From Owenia fusiformis (Eukaryota; Annelida; Polychaeta; Sabellida; Oweniidae), in contig CAIIXF020000004.1 of NCBI GenBank assembly GCA_903813345.2, positions 7,335,525 through 7,399,524 on the forward strand: a stretch of 64,000 bases of DNA. The letters run 5' to 3'. The translations under genes and the position numbers were made by a program. This document shows positions 1-10,689 of this stretch, piece by piece; position 1 is the first letter of the stretch, and every line of letters begins with the position of its first letter. The notes below the pieces were generated by a model. That model was not told the DNA's origin. It was given only the letters and a program-made list of their open reading frames with translations, and did not search any database.

Positions 1-264
1 TTGATTCGTCAGCAATTTTCTGTATTCTAAAATAATAGAATGCACCAATTTTATGTATCCACATGAATTAATTTACACGTGAAAAGAGCATCGAGAGTCA
101 TTTTATAGTATGTTTATTAGGAGGCCCTTCCAAGGGGCCTCCTATAGTTTTTGTAGTTATTCTTCTTATTATTCTTTTTAGCACTTTTTCTCCTACTTCT
201 AGCTAGGTCTGAATTAACTCTTATATGCTCCTACTAGGGGCATGAGCTGGACTTGTCGGGAAAT
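1..264. other. non-coding leader with short inverted repeat
   Basis: No coding potential is visible. At 119-127 and 135-143 the 9-base arms AGGAGGCCC and GGGCCTCCT form a hairpin with a 7-base spacer. A related GGGGCCTCC motif recurs at 2091-2099, just past the right end of the satellite array that follows, so the two could mark the ends of one larger element. That link is an inference from a short motif only. Confidence 0.4.
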
Positions 265-2090
265 TAGTTCATATCTAGGTCAAGGTCAAAGGTCAAAATC
301 TAGGTCAAATCTAAGTTTTTTTTAAGTTTCTCAACGCCTGACACTAGACTTCAACATTTTTGGCTGATTTTTTGCATAGAGATAGATATTAGTATTCTAT
401 TAGTGTTAGCCTTTTGCCGTCTTGACGAATTTTGCCTACATTTTGAGATATTTGACGTCAAAAAACGGTCAAAAAAGGTCATTTTTCAACTTGCTTCAAT
501 TTGACCAATTTTTTTTTTAAAAAGCATCTACAAAGTCTCAGGAGTTCAAATCTGACCTCAGATTTGACCTTTGACCTTTAGTTGACCTTCTGTGACCTTC
601 GAAAGGTCAAAAAAGTTGATTTTTCAAATTGATTTTTTGGATTCAAATTTAGGTCAGCTTAATCACAAAGGACATACTGAGCTCTGAAAAAGTAAAATTT
701 TCAAGGTCAAAGGTCAAGCTCATCAAATTAGATAACAAACTGTGCTATCTAAGTTTCTCAAAATTGGAGACTACAAATCAATATTTTTGGTTGAAAGTCA
801 GGATATATATTCATCTAGAGGTACTACACATATTAGCAATTGACTATCTATTAAAATTTTTCACCAGTTTTGAGATATAAGAGCTCAAGAACTGAAAAAA
901 GGTCAAATTTCGAAAATTTTGAAGGTCAAATTTTAACTTGCTTCAAATTGACCAATTTTTTTTTTAAAAAGCATCTACAAAGTCTCAGGAGTTCAAATCT
1001 GACCTCAGATTTGACCTTTGACCTTTAGTTGACCTTCTGTGACCTTCGAAATGTCAAAAAAGTTGATTTTTCAAATTGATTTTTTGGATTCAAATTTAGG
1101 TCAGCTTAATCACAAAGGACATACTGAGCTCTGAAAAAGTAAAATTTTCAAGGTCAAAGGTCAAGGTCATCAAATTAGATAACAAACTGTGCTATCTAAG
1201 TTTCTCAAAATTGGAGACTACAAATCAATATTTTTGGTTGAAAGTCAGGATATATATCCATCTAGAGGTACTACACATATTAGCAATTGACTGTCTATTA
1301 AAATTTTGCACCAGTTTTGAGATATAAGAGCTCAAGAACTGAAAAAAGGTCAAATTTCGAAAATTTTGAAGGTCAAATTTTAACTTGCTTCAAATTGACC
1401 AATTTTTTTTAAAAAAGCATCCACAAAGTCTCAGGAGTTCAAATTTGACGTCAGATTTGACCTTTGACCTTTACTTGACCTTCTTTGACCTTCGAAAGGT
1501 CAAAAATGTTGATTTTTCAAATTGATTTTTTGGATTCAAATTTAGGTCAGCTCAATCACAAAGGACATACTGAGCTCTGAAAAAGTACAATTTTTAAGGT
1601 CAAAGGTCAAGGTCATCAAATTAGGTCACAAACTGTGCTATCTAAGTTTCTCAGAATTCAAGACTACAAATCAATATTTTTGGTTGAAAGTCAGGATATA
1701 TATTCCTCTAGAGGTACTTCACATATTAGGAATTGACTATCTATTAAAATTTTGCACCAGTTTTGAAATATAAGAGCTTAAGGACTGAAAAAGGTCAAAT
1801 TTAGAAAATTTTCAAGGTCAAATTTCAACTTACTTCAAATTGACCAATTTTTTTTTTAAAAAGCGTCTACAAAGTCTCAGGAGTTCAAATCTGACCTCAA
1901 ATTTGGCCTTTGACCTTTAGTTGACCTTCTGTGACCTTCGAAAGGTAAAAAAAGTTGATTTTTCAAATTGACTTTTTGGATTCAAATTTAAGTCAGCTTA
2001 ATCACAAAAGACATACTGAGCTCTGAAAAGTAAAATTTTCAAGGTCAAAGGTCAAGGTCATCAAATTAGGTGACAAACTGTGGTATCTAC
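265..2090. repeat. ~447-bp tandem repeat (satellite-like), about 4 copies
   Basis: The anchor GACCAATT recurs at 503, 950, 1397 and 1842, giving periods of 447, 447 and 445. The first copy is clearly diverged; the next three are close to each other. The fourth is cut off at about 2090. Every unit contains around ten AGGTCA or TGACCT hexamers, some as AGGTCA-A-AGGTCA (direct repeat, spacing 1) and AGGTCAAGGTCA (spacing 0). No ORF is supported. The same core (poly-T, then AAAGCATCTACAAAG and a TTCAAATCTGACCTCA stretch) appears once inside the small inverted-repeat element at 11978-12192, which links the array to a transposable element family. Confidence 0.85.
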
Positions 2091-2210
2091 GGGGCCTCCG
2101 TAAGATTGCTTGCAATCTTAGATCGTTAGATCTCTAGTTATTTAAGAAATATAGACCAAAGAGCAGGGTTTCTAGTTTCAATGGTTATTAATCTCGAATA
2201 TAACCCAGCT
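2091..2210. repeat. left half of a duplicated repeat, interrupted by the LINE
   Basis: Bases 2142-2210 match 6808-6844 joined to 7030-7059. The element resumes at 6754, after the retrotransposon. A small hairpin, TAAGATTG-cttg-CAATCTTA, lies at 2101-2120. This is the left flank of the LINE insertion site. Confidence 0.7.
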
Positions 2211-2794
2211 CTACCAGCTTGCTTGAGTATGTGAAGTTCTATACTATGGCCTCCTGGGAAACAGTACATTGTAATGCCTCCCTTGTATCACACAGCTTGT
2301 ATTTTGCACTTTGTGAATCCACATATTTATATATGAGGGGGAGGGGTACCTTATGATGTGAACCATTAGTCTGTTTGTTCATTTCATGTATGAATTACAT
2401 TTCTCTAAAAAAAACTTTACTGGAAAAGTGGTGCATTAGTTTTAATTTTCTACTGTGGAAACAGGGAACATTGTTTATGATCAGTGTTATTCAGACTTCA
2501 ACAGAGGGAAATGAAATCTGTTTTGCTCAACATGAAAGGGGTTGGGAAAGGAGGTTTTCTACTTTGTGTTTAAAATTTTTTTCACTCATCAGTTGAGAAT
2601 CTTTTAAAAGTATTTTGCTTGGAATTTTCTCCAAGTGTGAGTTGTGTTTTGCTCTACATTTTTTTCAAGCATTGCAGAAAGAAATGAAAGCTGTTAAAAT
2701 GAATAACAAAAATATGTGTGCTTTTGGTGTATTCAAATGGTGTGGAATTTTGGTATATTTTTATAGGAGATCTATAAGGCTTGGTGTTGGCTAA

Positions 2795-5700
2795 ATGCCA
2801 GCAGTAGTACTAATTTGGAGGGCAATTATTGGAATCTTTAATAACACTTTGCATTTATCTAGGAATTTTGATACTGAAATGAAATGCCATACCCTCTTCA
2901 GTAAGCAACAAAAGACATGGCTGGTAGTAATGTTGATATTATTTTTATTAATGCTTCTAATTAGCTCTTTTGGAGATGTACATTTCTCATTTATGTTGAA
3001 TGCTATAATGTTCTTATTAGTGCTATCATATCAAAGTATGATCATTTTAATTGTCTACTATTGCATCGGTTATATTTCTTTTACATCAAATACGTCATAC
3101 TTCAAGATTTTAATTAGAATATTTAAATTGCTTTCAATATTGCTGATATTTCATGGCTCACCTTTACTCGATTGCTTATATGATTGCTCTCAATTATTAT
3201 ATTTATCTGGTGACATTGAAAAAAATCCAGGTCCTATATCAGAATTACCCATATTATTTTCTAATATTAATAGTCTCAAAGCAAATAGTTTAGCACGTTT
3301 TGAAGCACTAAAGTTCAAAGTAAAAGAGCAACAAATTAAAGTTATTGCTCTATGTGAGGTGGGAAATTTGACAAATAGTGACATACAAAAAGATCTTAAA
3401 ATTGACAATTTTGAACTTAAACATTATAGATCAAATAATCGAGGTCTTATATTATATGTTCATAATTCATTAGAAGCTGAAATAATTCATGAACTAATGA
3501 ATGATACACTAGGAAATATTTGGTTAAATCTTAAAGTAAGTGGTAAACTATTCAATTATGGAGTATTTTATAGATCACCTTCACAAGATAAAATAAATAG
3601 ACTAGACTATTTCAAATTACTTGGTAAAAACCTTGAGGATGCTCAGAAACTTCCTGGATCAACTGTAGTAAATGGAGATTTTAATGCACGTAATTCTTTT
3701 TGGTGGAAAGATGATAAAGTTGATGAAGCAGGGACTAACTTGCACAACATCTTATTTGATCTTAATTTTATACAACTTATAGATGAACCAACAAGAGTGC
3801 AGTCTCGTAACAACTTTATTACTAAATCATGTATAGACTTGTCTTTTACAGATAATATTAATATAATTTCTAATCATAAAGTTCTACCACCAGTAGGAAA
3901 TACTGATCATTGCACTTTGTTAACATACCTAAAAATGAACATTATTAAAGAAACTCCAACCAAGAAAATCATTTGGCAATATGATAAACTTAATAAAACA
4001 ATATTGAATCAAAGAATACTTAATTCAAACTGGGGAGAGATCTTAGAACTTCAAAATGTTCATATTTCCACTCATAGGTTTGTTGATACTTTGTTCAACA
4101 TTTTTAAGGAAACAATTCCGCATAAAGAGGTTTTAATAAAAGAAAATGATCAGCCTTGGTTCAATTCTGATATAAAGAAGCAAATTAATAAACGAGATAG
4201 ACTTCACCATAAATTTAAACATTCAAATGATTTAACCTTTCTTCAAAAATACAAAGAACAAAGCTTATGTGTTGTAAATATGATAAATGAAGCTAAGCGT
4301 AAACATATAGAATCAACATGTGGAACTTTATCAGATTTAAATAGAAACTCAACAGATTACTGGATACTTTTGAAGAAGCTACTTGGAAAGTCATTTAATG
4401 TGTCACTGCCTTATTTACATTTAGATAATCCTAAACTATCTGCGGGATCTTCTTCTGAGAAAGCTGAACTTTTTCTTAAATATTTTATTCAGAAGAACAA
4501 TGTAGATCAAATACACGAACCATTACCAAATTTTCCTTTAAGGTGTAATCTAAACTTGGAAGATATTTTTACTGATAAGAATGAGGTCTTAAAACTACTT
4601 CAACAACTTGATGCATCAAAGGGGGAGGGGACAGATAAAATAAATAATAGAATGCTAATTTTATCAGCTGATACGATATGTGAACCATTGAGTTTGCTTT
4701 TTAACAAAATTTTTACATCTCATTGTTTCCCGAAGATTTGGAAAGAGGGTATTATTGTTCCACTACACAAGAAAGGAGATAGATCTAAAGTTGTCAATTA
4801 TAGACCAGTCACATTGTTAAATGCCTTATCTAAAGTTCTGGAAAAGATTATTTATGATAGAATTTTCAATCACATGATCCAAAATAACCTCTTTTACAGT
4901 TTTCAGTCAGGATTTCTTCCTAAGCATAATACCACTTCCCAACTTTCATATATAATTCATTGCATTCAAGAAGAATTGAATAATGGAAACAATGTAAGAA
5001 CTATCTTTCTTGATTTAGCGTCCGCTTTTGACGTCGTTCCGCATCAATTACTATTACAAAAGATGAGATCTTATGGCATCAACAATAATCTCTTACTTTT
5101 AATGAATTCATATCTGTCACAAAGACAAGTGAAGGTTAAAGTAAATAATTCTTTCTCGAAATGGTCAGAACCTGATTTTATCAATGCTGGTGTGCCTCAA
5201 GGCAGTGTATTAGGGCCGCTTATGTTTTTAATATATATAAATGATCTACCTGATAATCTAAATTGTAAGACTTTCATTTATGCAGATGATACATCAATCT
5301 TCCTTCCTTACTCTAAGAAAAGCCCTTTACTCTCTCAAAATCTGCAAATTGACCTAAATACAATTAAAACCTGGGCTGATACCTGGCAAATGAAATTTAA
5401 GGCATCAAAAAGTGCTGACCTGACTTTTACATCACCTTTAACTAACCCTGTTAATGAACCTATACTCTATTTGGGAGGTGACCCCATTCCTAAAACTATT
5501 AGTCATAAACACCTTGGTGTTATTTTAGATCAAAAGCTTAATTTCAAGGAACATGTTAATGAGCTCACCAAGGAATTACAGACAATCTTAAATCCATTTA
5601 AACAATTAACTCACATTCTTCGTTCGAATCATTTGGAAACCATATATAATTCTTTTATTCTAAGTAAAATTGATTATGCTGATATAATTTACAATAGTGC

Positions 5701-6481
5701 TCCAAATATAGCTACCAGCAAACTTGAAAGACTGCATTATAATGCAGCTTGTCTAATTTCCGGTGCTCTGCATGGTTCAAGCACCTATAAGGTCTTGAAG
5801 ACATTAAATTGGATTACTTTGTCTGAGAGAAGAAGAAGCCATCTTTGCTCATTTCTATTTAAAAGTAGAATCAATTTATCAGCTTCATATGTCACTGAAT
5901 TATTTAATAAATACTTACATGAACCAAATAGAATTCTAAGGGCTGTCAGAGAGTATATTGTGCCTCTAAATATCAGCATTTCATTTAGAAAATCTACATA
6001 TTTTGCTGCGATTGAAGAATGGAATGGTCTGCCTAATGATTTAAGAAATTGCAATAGAATATCAACTTTTAAAGGCAAACTTAGAAAGCATTTCGGGAAT
6101 GAAAAATGTATAAATATAATAGCATCACTTGATATCACTAGAAAAACTGAAATTATATTTAACAGGTTAAAAGTGGACCTATTTCTAAAAAGTCAATTAT
6201 TTGCTCATCACTTTACAAACATTGACTCACCAGCCTGTAACTGTGGTCATGAAAATGAAACCCCTACTCATTTTTTCCTCAAATGCCCCCAATTTGTAAA
6301 TGATAGAATCCAACTACTTATAGATCTCCATATTATTGGTTGTTTAGAAAAATTCTTAGATGCTAACTCTGTTAGCAAAGTAAATATGCTCTTGCATGGT
6401 AACAGTGAACTTAGTAATGAAGATAATACACTTCTGCTGAAAGCAACTTTAAAATTCCTACAAGCAACCAAGATTGACTAA
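2795..6481 (+). CDS. LINE ORF: 2A-like peptide, APE endonuclease, reverse transcriptase, zinc knuckle
   Basis: 1228 codons; the start is fixed by an in-frame TAA directly before ATG. Residues 41-120 contain several strongly hydrophobic stretches that look membrane-spanning. Residues 139-147 read GDIEKNPGP, matching the 2A consensus D-V/I-E-x-N-P-G-P; in known 2A peptides the ribosome skips the bond between G146 and P147, so the leader would be released from a 1082-residue polyprotein. Endonuclease motifs follow: N157, E188, GDFNARN at 294-300, TDH at 370-372. Reverse transcriptase motifs: FLDLASAFD with D740, PQGSVLGP at 801-808, YADD at 829-832. Near residues 1147-1163 a C-x-C-x(8)-H-x(4)-C zinc knuckle precedes the end. 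All catalytic residues I can identify are present and there is no internal stop, so the copy may be recent and competent. No separate ORF1 is seen. Confidence 0.93.
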   Translation: MPAVVLIWRAIIGIFNNTLHLSRNFDTEMKCHTLFSKQQKTWLVVMLILFLLMLLISSFGDVHFSFMLNAIMFLLVLSYQSMIILIVYYCIGYISFTSNTSYFKILIRIFKLLSILLIFHGSPLLDCLYDCSQLLYLSGDIEKNPGPISELPILFSNINSLKANSLARFEALKFKVKEQQIKVIALCEVGNLTNSDIQKDLKIDNFELKHYRSNNRGLILYVHNSLEAEIIHELMNDTLGNIWLNLKVSGKLFNYGVFYRSPSQDKINRLDYFKLLGKNLEDAQKLPGSTVVNGDFNARNSFWWKDDKVDEAGTNLHNILFDLNFIQLIDEPTRVQSRNNFITKSCIDLSFTDNINIISNHKVLPPVGNTDHCTLLTYLKMNIIKETPTKKIIWQYDKLNKTILNQRILNSNWGEILELQNVHISTHRFVDTLFNIFKETIPHKEVLIKENDQPWFNSDIKKQINKRDRLHHKFKHSNDLTFLQKYKEQSLCVVNMINEAKRKHIESTCGTLSDLNRNSTDYWILLKKLLGKSFNVSLPYLHLDNPKLSAGSSSEKAELFLKYFIQKNNVDQIHEPLPNFPLRCNLNLEDIFTDKNEVLKLLQQLDASKGEGTDKINNRMLILSADTICEPLSLLFNKIFTSHCFPKIWKEGIIVPLHKKGDRSKVVNYRPVTLLNALSKVLEKIIYDRIFNHMIQNNLFYSFQSGFLPKHNTTSQLSYIIHCIQEELNNGNNVRTIFLDLASAFDVVPHQLLLQKMRSYGINNNLLLLMNSYLSQRQVKVKVNNSFSKWSEPDFINAGVPQGSVLGPLMFLIYINDLPDNLNCKTFIYADDTSIFLPYSKKSPLLSQNLQIDLNTIKTWADTWQMKFKASKSADLTFTSPLTNPVNEPILYLGGDPIPKTISHKHLGVILDQKLNFKEHVNELTKELQTILNPFKQLTHILRSNHLETIYNSFILSKIDYADIIYNSAPNIATSKLERLHYNAACLISGALHGSSTYKVLKTLNWITLSERRRSHLCSFLFKSRINLSASYVTELFNKYLHEPNRILRAVREYIVPLNISISFRKSTYFAAIEEWNGLPNDLRNCNRISTFKGKLRKHFGNEKCINIIASLDITRKTEIIFNRLKVDLFLKSQLFAHHFTNIDSPACNCGHENETPTHFFLKCPQFVNDRIQLLIDLHIIGCLEKFLDANSVSKVNMLLHGNSELSNEDNTLLLKATLKFLQATKID
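3209..3235 (+). other. 2A-like ribosome-skipping peptide in LINE ORF
   Basis: The nine codons encode GDIEKNPGP, preceded by CLYDCSQLLYLS. The NPGP core and the D-x-E spacing are exact. 2A-like sequences are known in several APE-type LINEs of invertebrates, including sea urchin, amphioxus and molluscs. Skipping activity here is inferred, not shown. Confidence 0.85.
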
Positions 6482-6753
6482 CATGTATATTTCACCATCC
6501 CATAATTTACACCACTGCACACCTTTTTTTGTAAAGCATTCCAATATCAGCTTTAATTGTACTTTTTCCTTTTTGTTTATATATGAATAGTTACGAATAA
6601 TTGTAACAAATTTGTATTGCATATAAGTGTATGGTATATTTACTTCGAAGTTCAACACAAATGTTAAATTGATTAACCTTGTTGAATTTTCATTGTATGA
6701 AATTAAATGTTATAATATATGAACTTGAAATAAAAATGATTAATAAAAAAAAA

Positions 6754-7115
6754 AAGCATTGACTTTGATTACAGTTTATAGAAGGCGTGAATACAGTCAT
6801 GTTCGAATTAAGAAATATAGACCAAAGAGCAGGGTTTCTAGTTTCGAATAACACCCAGCTGGTCTCGGCACAAACGTTTTCTGTACCCCGAACGACCGAA
6901 GCAGTAACCCTGCTCTGGGGTCTATATTACGATTCGAACATGAAAACTCACCAAATTGTTTCGAATATTCATCATGGTCCGCCATTACTACGACCCACCG
7001 TTATGACGTCACACATTACACGTATTAACTGGGTTATTAATCTCGAATATAACCCAGCTGAAGCATTGACTTTGATTACAGTTTATAGAAGGCGTGAATA
7101 CAGTCATGTTCGAAT
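6754..7115. repeat. duplicated repeat unit with internal inverted repeats (empty-site copy)
   Basis: Bases 6754-6807 repeat at 7061-7114, and 6808-6844 plus 7030-7059 repeat the left LINE flank (2142-2210). The two units are therefore tandem copies, the first one split by the LINE. Inside the second unit, 6813-6835 and 6906-6928 are inverted copies of each other, and CTGGGTTAT/ATAACCCAG arms lie around 7029-7057. A short ORF through the block reads across these repeats and is not a credible gene. Confidence 0.75.
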
Positions 7116-8136
7116 CCCGGATAACGTGTTACTTATAAAGTGTTTGATTACGTCATCATTTATTGTGCAGCTACGTCCATAAGAAGAGGGGGATTAACAC
7201 CAGAGTTCAAAGATGACATACGCTTATAGTGTAAACCTGTATTGAGATGAAATTCACCTCTGATTGGTCCAAATAGATAAACAAAAATGGCGGATTCAAA
7301 ATTTTCTAATAACGCTTCGAATAATATTATGTTGATTCCTGACTTATTAACCAATATCATAGCTTGGTTTTTCACATCAAGATAAAGAAATATGTAAGGA
7401 ATATCTTTACATCGATTAAAACATCACGACGACGCGCTATGTTCGAAAATAGCATAGTTTCCATATAGCTTTTGAAATCTCGCTAAATCTCGTTTTTCGT
7501 GAGATTTTAAGAGACTTGCATATTAGACCTCTTATGACTTACATTACCTTCTTTTAAATGGTATATTTGAATTCAGTGAAATGTTTTCTCCTAAAATAGC
7601 TTTGATTTACACAGTTATGTAATTTGAATAATTTTCTATGACAATTTAAAAAAATTTGGGCCAAATGTCCACAAATGCAATGCTAAAATTCTTTAAAACC
7701 GTGGATTATTTGTATGTCAATCAACATTTGCATGTTTAATCACAACATGTACATAAACAGGGTCACCATGTGGTATATCATTCAAGTTTTATACTGATAC
7801 AACAAACACACTTTGATAAATCATGAAATTAAGCCACTTTTCCAAGATTTTAGCATGTAAGTGAATGGAGCGCTAGCCCAAGTTAAAAGCTGAATAACTG
7901 GTGAGAATTTGCGCAAACGAAGGTGGTACGCAAGAGACGTATTATGTCAGTCATCGCTAAAGCTCTGGGGCTTCCCACCCCCTTGTTCATAAGTGTGATA
8001 TTCTGGTGCCTATTCTATATTGGATATTCTTATGTATAGACGACGGTGTATAAGAATCACACGACGAGTGGAGCTGCGCAATAAATGATGACGTAATCAA
8101 ACGCTCAATATTTTTAAAAGTTATACGTTATACGGG
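7116..8136. mobile_element. 1.02-kb non-autonomous DNA element with long imperfect terminal inverted repeats
   Basis: The left end starts CCCGGATAACG and the right end finishes CGTTATACGGG. Inverted similarity continues inward for about 70 bases, including AATGATGACGTAATCAAAC near 8083-8101 and its complement near 7144-7162. AAT lies on both sides and may be a 3-base target duplication. The interior has no transposase-like ORF. The superfamily is not assigned. Confidence 0.75.
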
Positions 8137-8528
8137 AATAATAAACTTGTTATTAGTTAGTTGCAAAATCTCACAATTACTTTATGTTCAAATTCATTAC
8201 TCAGAGTATTAAATTTCAGATTTAAAAGCTATGTAATAATTGTATTTTCTTTGCTTGTGCGGCAAGCTGACTTTTAGCTAGAGAGCAGGAGAGTTTTGTG
8301 AAAAAAGTATACCTAGATATTTATAATATGATATTTCTTCTATTTTTGCATATGTCGCTTAAGAACAATTTAATAAGGTTAGATAAAATTGGATTTTTAT
8401 TCAAAATTTGTATCATATTTGTACATCATGTCGATATATTGACATGCATGTGTTGATAATCCAAGGTAAATCTCTAGACGTTTCTCTTGGAAGATATTTC
8501 ATTTGAGGGTAGATATTTTGTAAACGAT

Positions 8529-8858
8529 CTAATGACATTGGCTTAGAATTTCGCAAAATATATTTTAAAGCTGCTCGATCTTGGACGAATTAAACCATCC
8601 AATTCAATGACTAAATCAGTCATTTTTCTACAGTAATTTTGTTGGAGGACACATTTATTTCTGTTTTAAAAGAAGGAGAGGGAACGTCTTTATTCGAAAA
8701 AAACTTCAGCATGATATTCAATGTAGTCTAATGACATTGGCTTAGAATTATAATTTCGCAAAATATATTTTAAAGCTGCTCGATCTTGGACGAATTAAAC
8801 CATCCAATGCAATGACTAAATCAGTCATTTTTCTACAGTAATTTTGTTGGAGGACACA
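8529..8858. repeat. pair of ~130-bp direct repeats
   Basis: 8529-8653 and 8728-8858 are near-identical. The second carries a small insertion (TAATTA) and single-base changes. They are separated by about 75 bases. Function unknown. Confidence 0.85.
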
Positions 8859-9455
8859 AATCTACACGCCTTCGCTGTTTTATTTGTTTGACCTCTTTTC
8901 TTACTTAAAAAAATAAATAATTTCTTTGGAAAAAATGAATCTGGTAGGACTCTAATCAGATATTGATGTTTCTAAATATTTCTTCTATAATAAAACAAAG
9001 AAGAGATCTATACATTTGAAGTAATAATCATCTTTATTTCTATTTATACTTTTTCAGATGTTTATGCCTTCGTGTGAATATTGTAAAACGTTACGATTTA
9101 TTGTACATTGTACCTTTAGAGAGTGTAATATTAAAAAGCATGTCATACTGTACTTTGTGCTACCATCAATAAAGATTGAAAATATAGCACAAAGTTGCAC
9201 AAAATATCAGCAATTCGGCGATATGTTCGGTTCGGTGTCTTACAAAAAGCGAACAAATTCACGCACTTGCTCCCTTCAATAGGGTGTCTCAAAAATGTTC
9301 CCAAAAGTATTTCAAAACTAACCAATCAATATTTTTAGACATTTTTGCATGGTTATGTAGCCAAAGCAAGTTTTCTCCCTTATACACAGTTTTAAGTTTG
9401 GTCTTCCCATTTTATGCTTTAATGTTTTTTTTATTTGGAAAATTCTCTTCGGATG
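8859..9455. other. anonymous non-coding sequence
   Basis: Only short ORFs without recognisable domains occur here, and base composition is AT-rich. I see no feature to annotate. Confidence 0.5.
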
Positions 9456-9853
9456 TTCGCCTCAAGTTTTTTAGGTCTCTTGGCTTGGTATATTAGCATA
9501 AAAACGGTCCTTCAAATAGCTGCAGTAGAATTCCTAGTTTCCTGAGCCTCTGATCTCTCCGTAAGAAGACATTGAGTAGCATCCCTATTCGCCTCAAGTT
9601 TTTTAGGTCTCCTGGCTTGGTATATTAGCATAAAAACGGTCCTTCAAATAGCTGCAGTAGAATTCCTAGTTTCCTGAGCCTCTGATCTCTCCGTAAGAAG
9701 ACATTGAGTAGCATCCCTATTCGCCTCAAGTTTTTTAGGTCTCTTGGCTTGGTATATTAGCATAAAAACGGTCCTTCAAATGGCTGCAGTAGAATTCCTA
9801 GTTTCCCGAGCCTCTGATCTCTCCGTAAGAAGACATTGAGTAGCATCCCTATT
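9456..9853. repeat. 132-bp tandem repeat, three copies
   Basis: TTCGCCTCAAG starts at 9456, 9588 and 9720, each followed by the same 132 bases with a handful of substitutions. The third copy ends at GCATCCCTATTC, about 9853. Such low divergence implies recent amplification. The array lies 600 bp beyond the stop codon of the UNC93-like gene. Confidence 0.92.
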
Positions 9854-10453
9854 CACAAACGTTGACGCCTTTCTCAGGGGCTATTTGCTATGGTGGGTCC
9901 ATAGTTTCACGTGGAGGACTCTTAGTACATGTTTCGAGCTACATTTCCACACGGGGCTCCTATTTCATCTGGGCATTCACATTTTTACACGCATATTAAA
10001 ATTTCTTTGCATCGGTATTCACATTTCTCAAGATTTACGTGATATTGCACATTCACACATAGATTCACTGATTCAATCATAATTTTCATGACGATTTTCG
10101 TTCACATTGGGATTCATTTCTTCAGTTGTGAAATAATAAGTAATCCACCGATGTATGAACATTTGCAGAAGTAAATTGTGTTGCGGTTGCCCCTCTTCTC
10201 ATCTAACGAGGTTTCAGAATTTTAATTAGTCTTTCACTTTCAGAATATTCAACTTTCGCCAGTTACAAAATTCTCATTTATTGCTTCCTCAAACGAAATC
10301 AACTGCGTTTTCCACAGTTTTTGATAACTAGACACCATCCCTAACTTATAATTTGACCACAATACTCCTGTTTTCATAAATCCTTTTTATCCAAATGAAG
10401 GTTCACGTTTTAGCATCCTGACAATAGAACTACCATTACTCCATATATGGCAT
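9854..10453 (-). other. 3' flank / probable 3' UTR of the UNC93-like gene
   Basis: The sequence directly follows the stop codon on the minus strand. It contains one AATAAA at 10277-10282 and nothing else recognisable. Confidence 0.45.
10277..10282 (-). terminator. candidate polyadenylation signal AATAAA
   Basis: TTTATT on the plus strand reads AATAAA on the gene strand, about 170 bases past the stop codon at 10454. It is a position-based candidate only. Confidence 0.4.
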
Positions 10454-10689
10454 TCACTCTAAAGACTCTTCCGTCTCAAAATGATCGTTTTCCGATTTTC
10501 TTATTCTATACTCAGCTACAACATAAAACAAGATGGCGACAACCAAGAGAGTGATAATTATGTACAGTTTGACAGCGACGCACATGACAGCACTGAGGAA
10601 GAACGCTATTGATGCCCCGAGTCCTTGGAGCATTCGAAAGTTCGAGAAGGCGACCTCGTGATCATCTGGGCACGCTACGTGAACTAAAC
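10454..10689 (-). CDS. UNC93-like exon 6 and stop (residues 560-637)
   Basis: Acceptor TTTTGTAG|GTTTAG. Two membrane segments (GASIAFFLSAVMCVAVKLYI and a following helix) and a short charged tail ENDHFETEESLE, then TGA. Confidence 0.9.

Larger units (their letters stand above)
2211..6753 (+). mobile_element. apparently full-length non-LTR retrotransposon (APE/RT LINE with 2A-like peptide)
   Basis: The element has a 5' leader of about 580 bases, one long ORF (2795-6481), a 3' UTR of about 270 bases and a terminal A-rich tail (6740-6753). Boundaries come from an internal comparison: the left flank ends AACCCAGCT at 2210, the right flank resumes AAGCATTGAC at 6754, and the uninterrupted sequence exists at 7051-7070. 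Insertion removed about one base instead of creating a target duplication. The clade looks like the CR1/L2/Jockey side of the APE LINEs, but I could not align it, so the family name is open. Confidence 0.85.

Noticed and set aside
2375-2596. 73-codon ORF in the LINE leader as an ORF1
   Set aside because: No nucleic-acid-binding, coiled-coil or zinc motifs; length is far below known ORF1 proteins.
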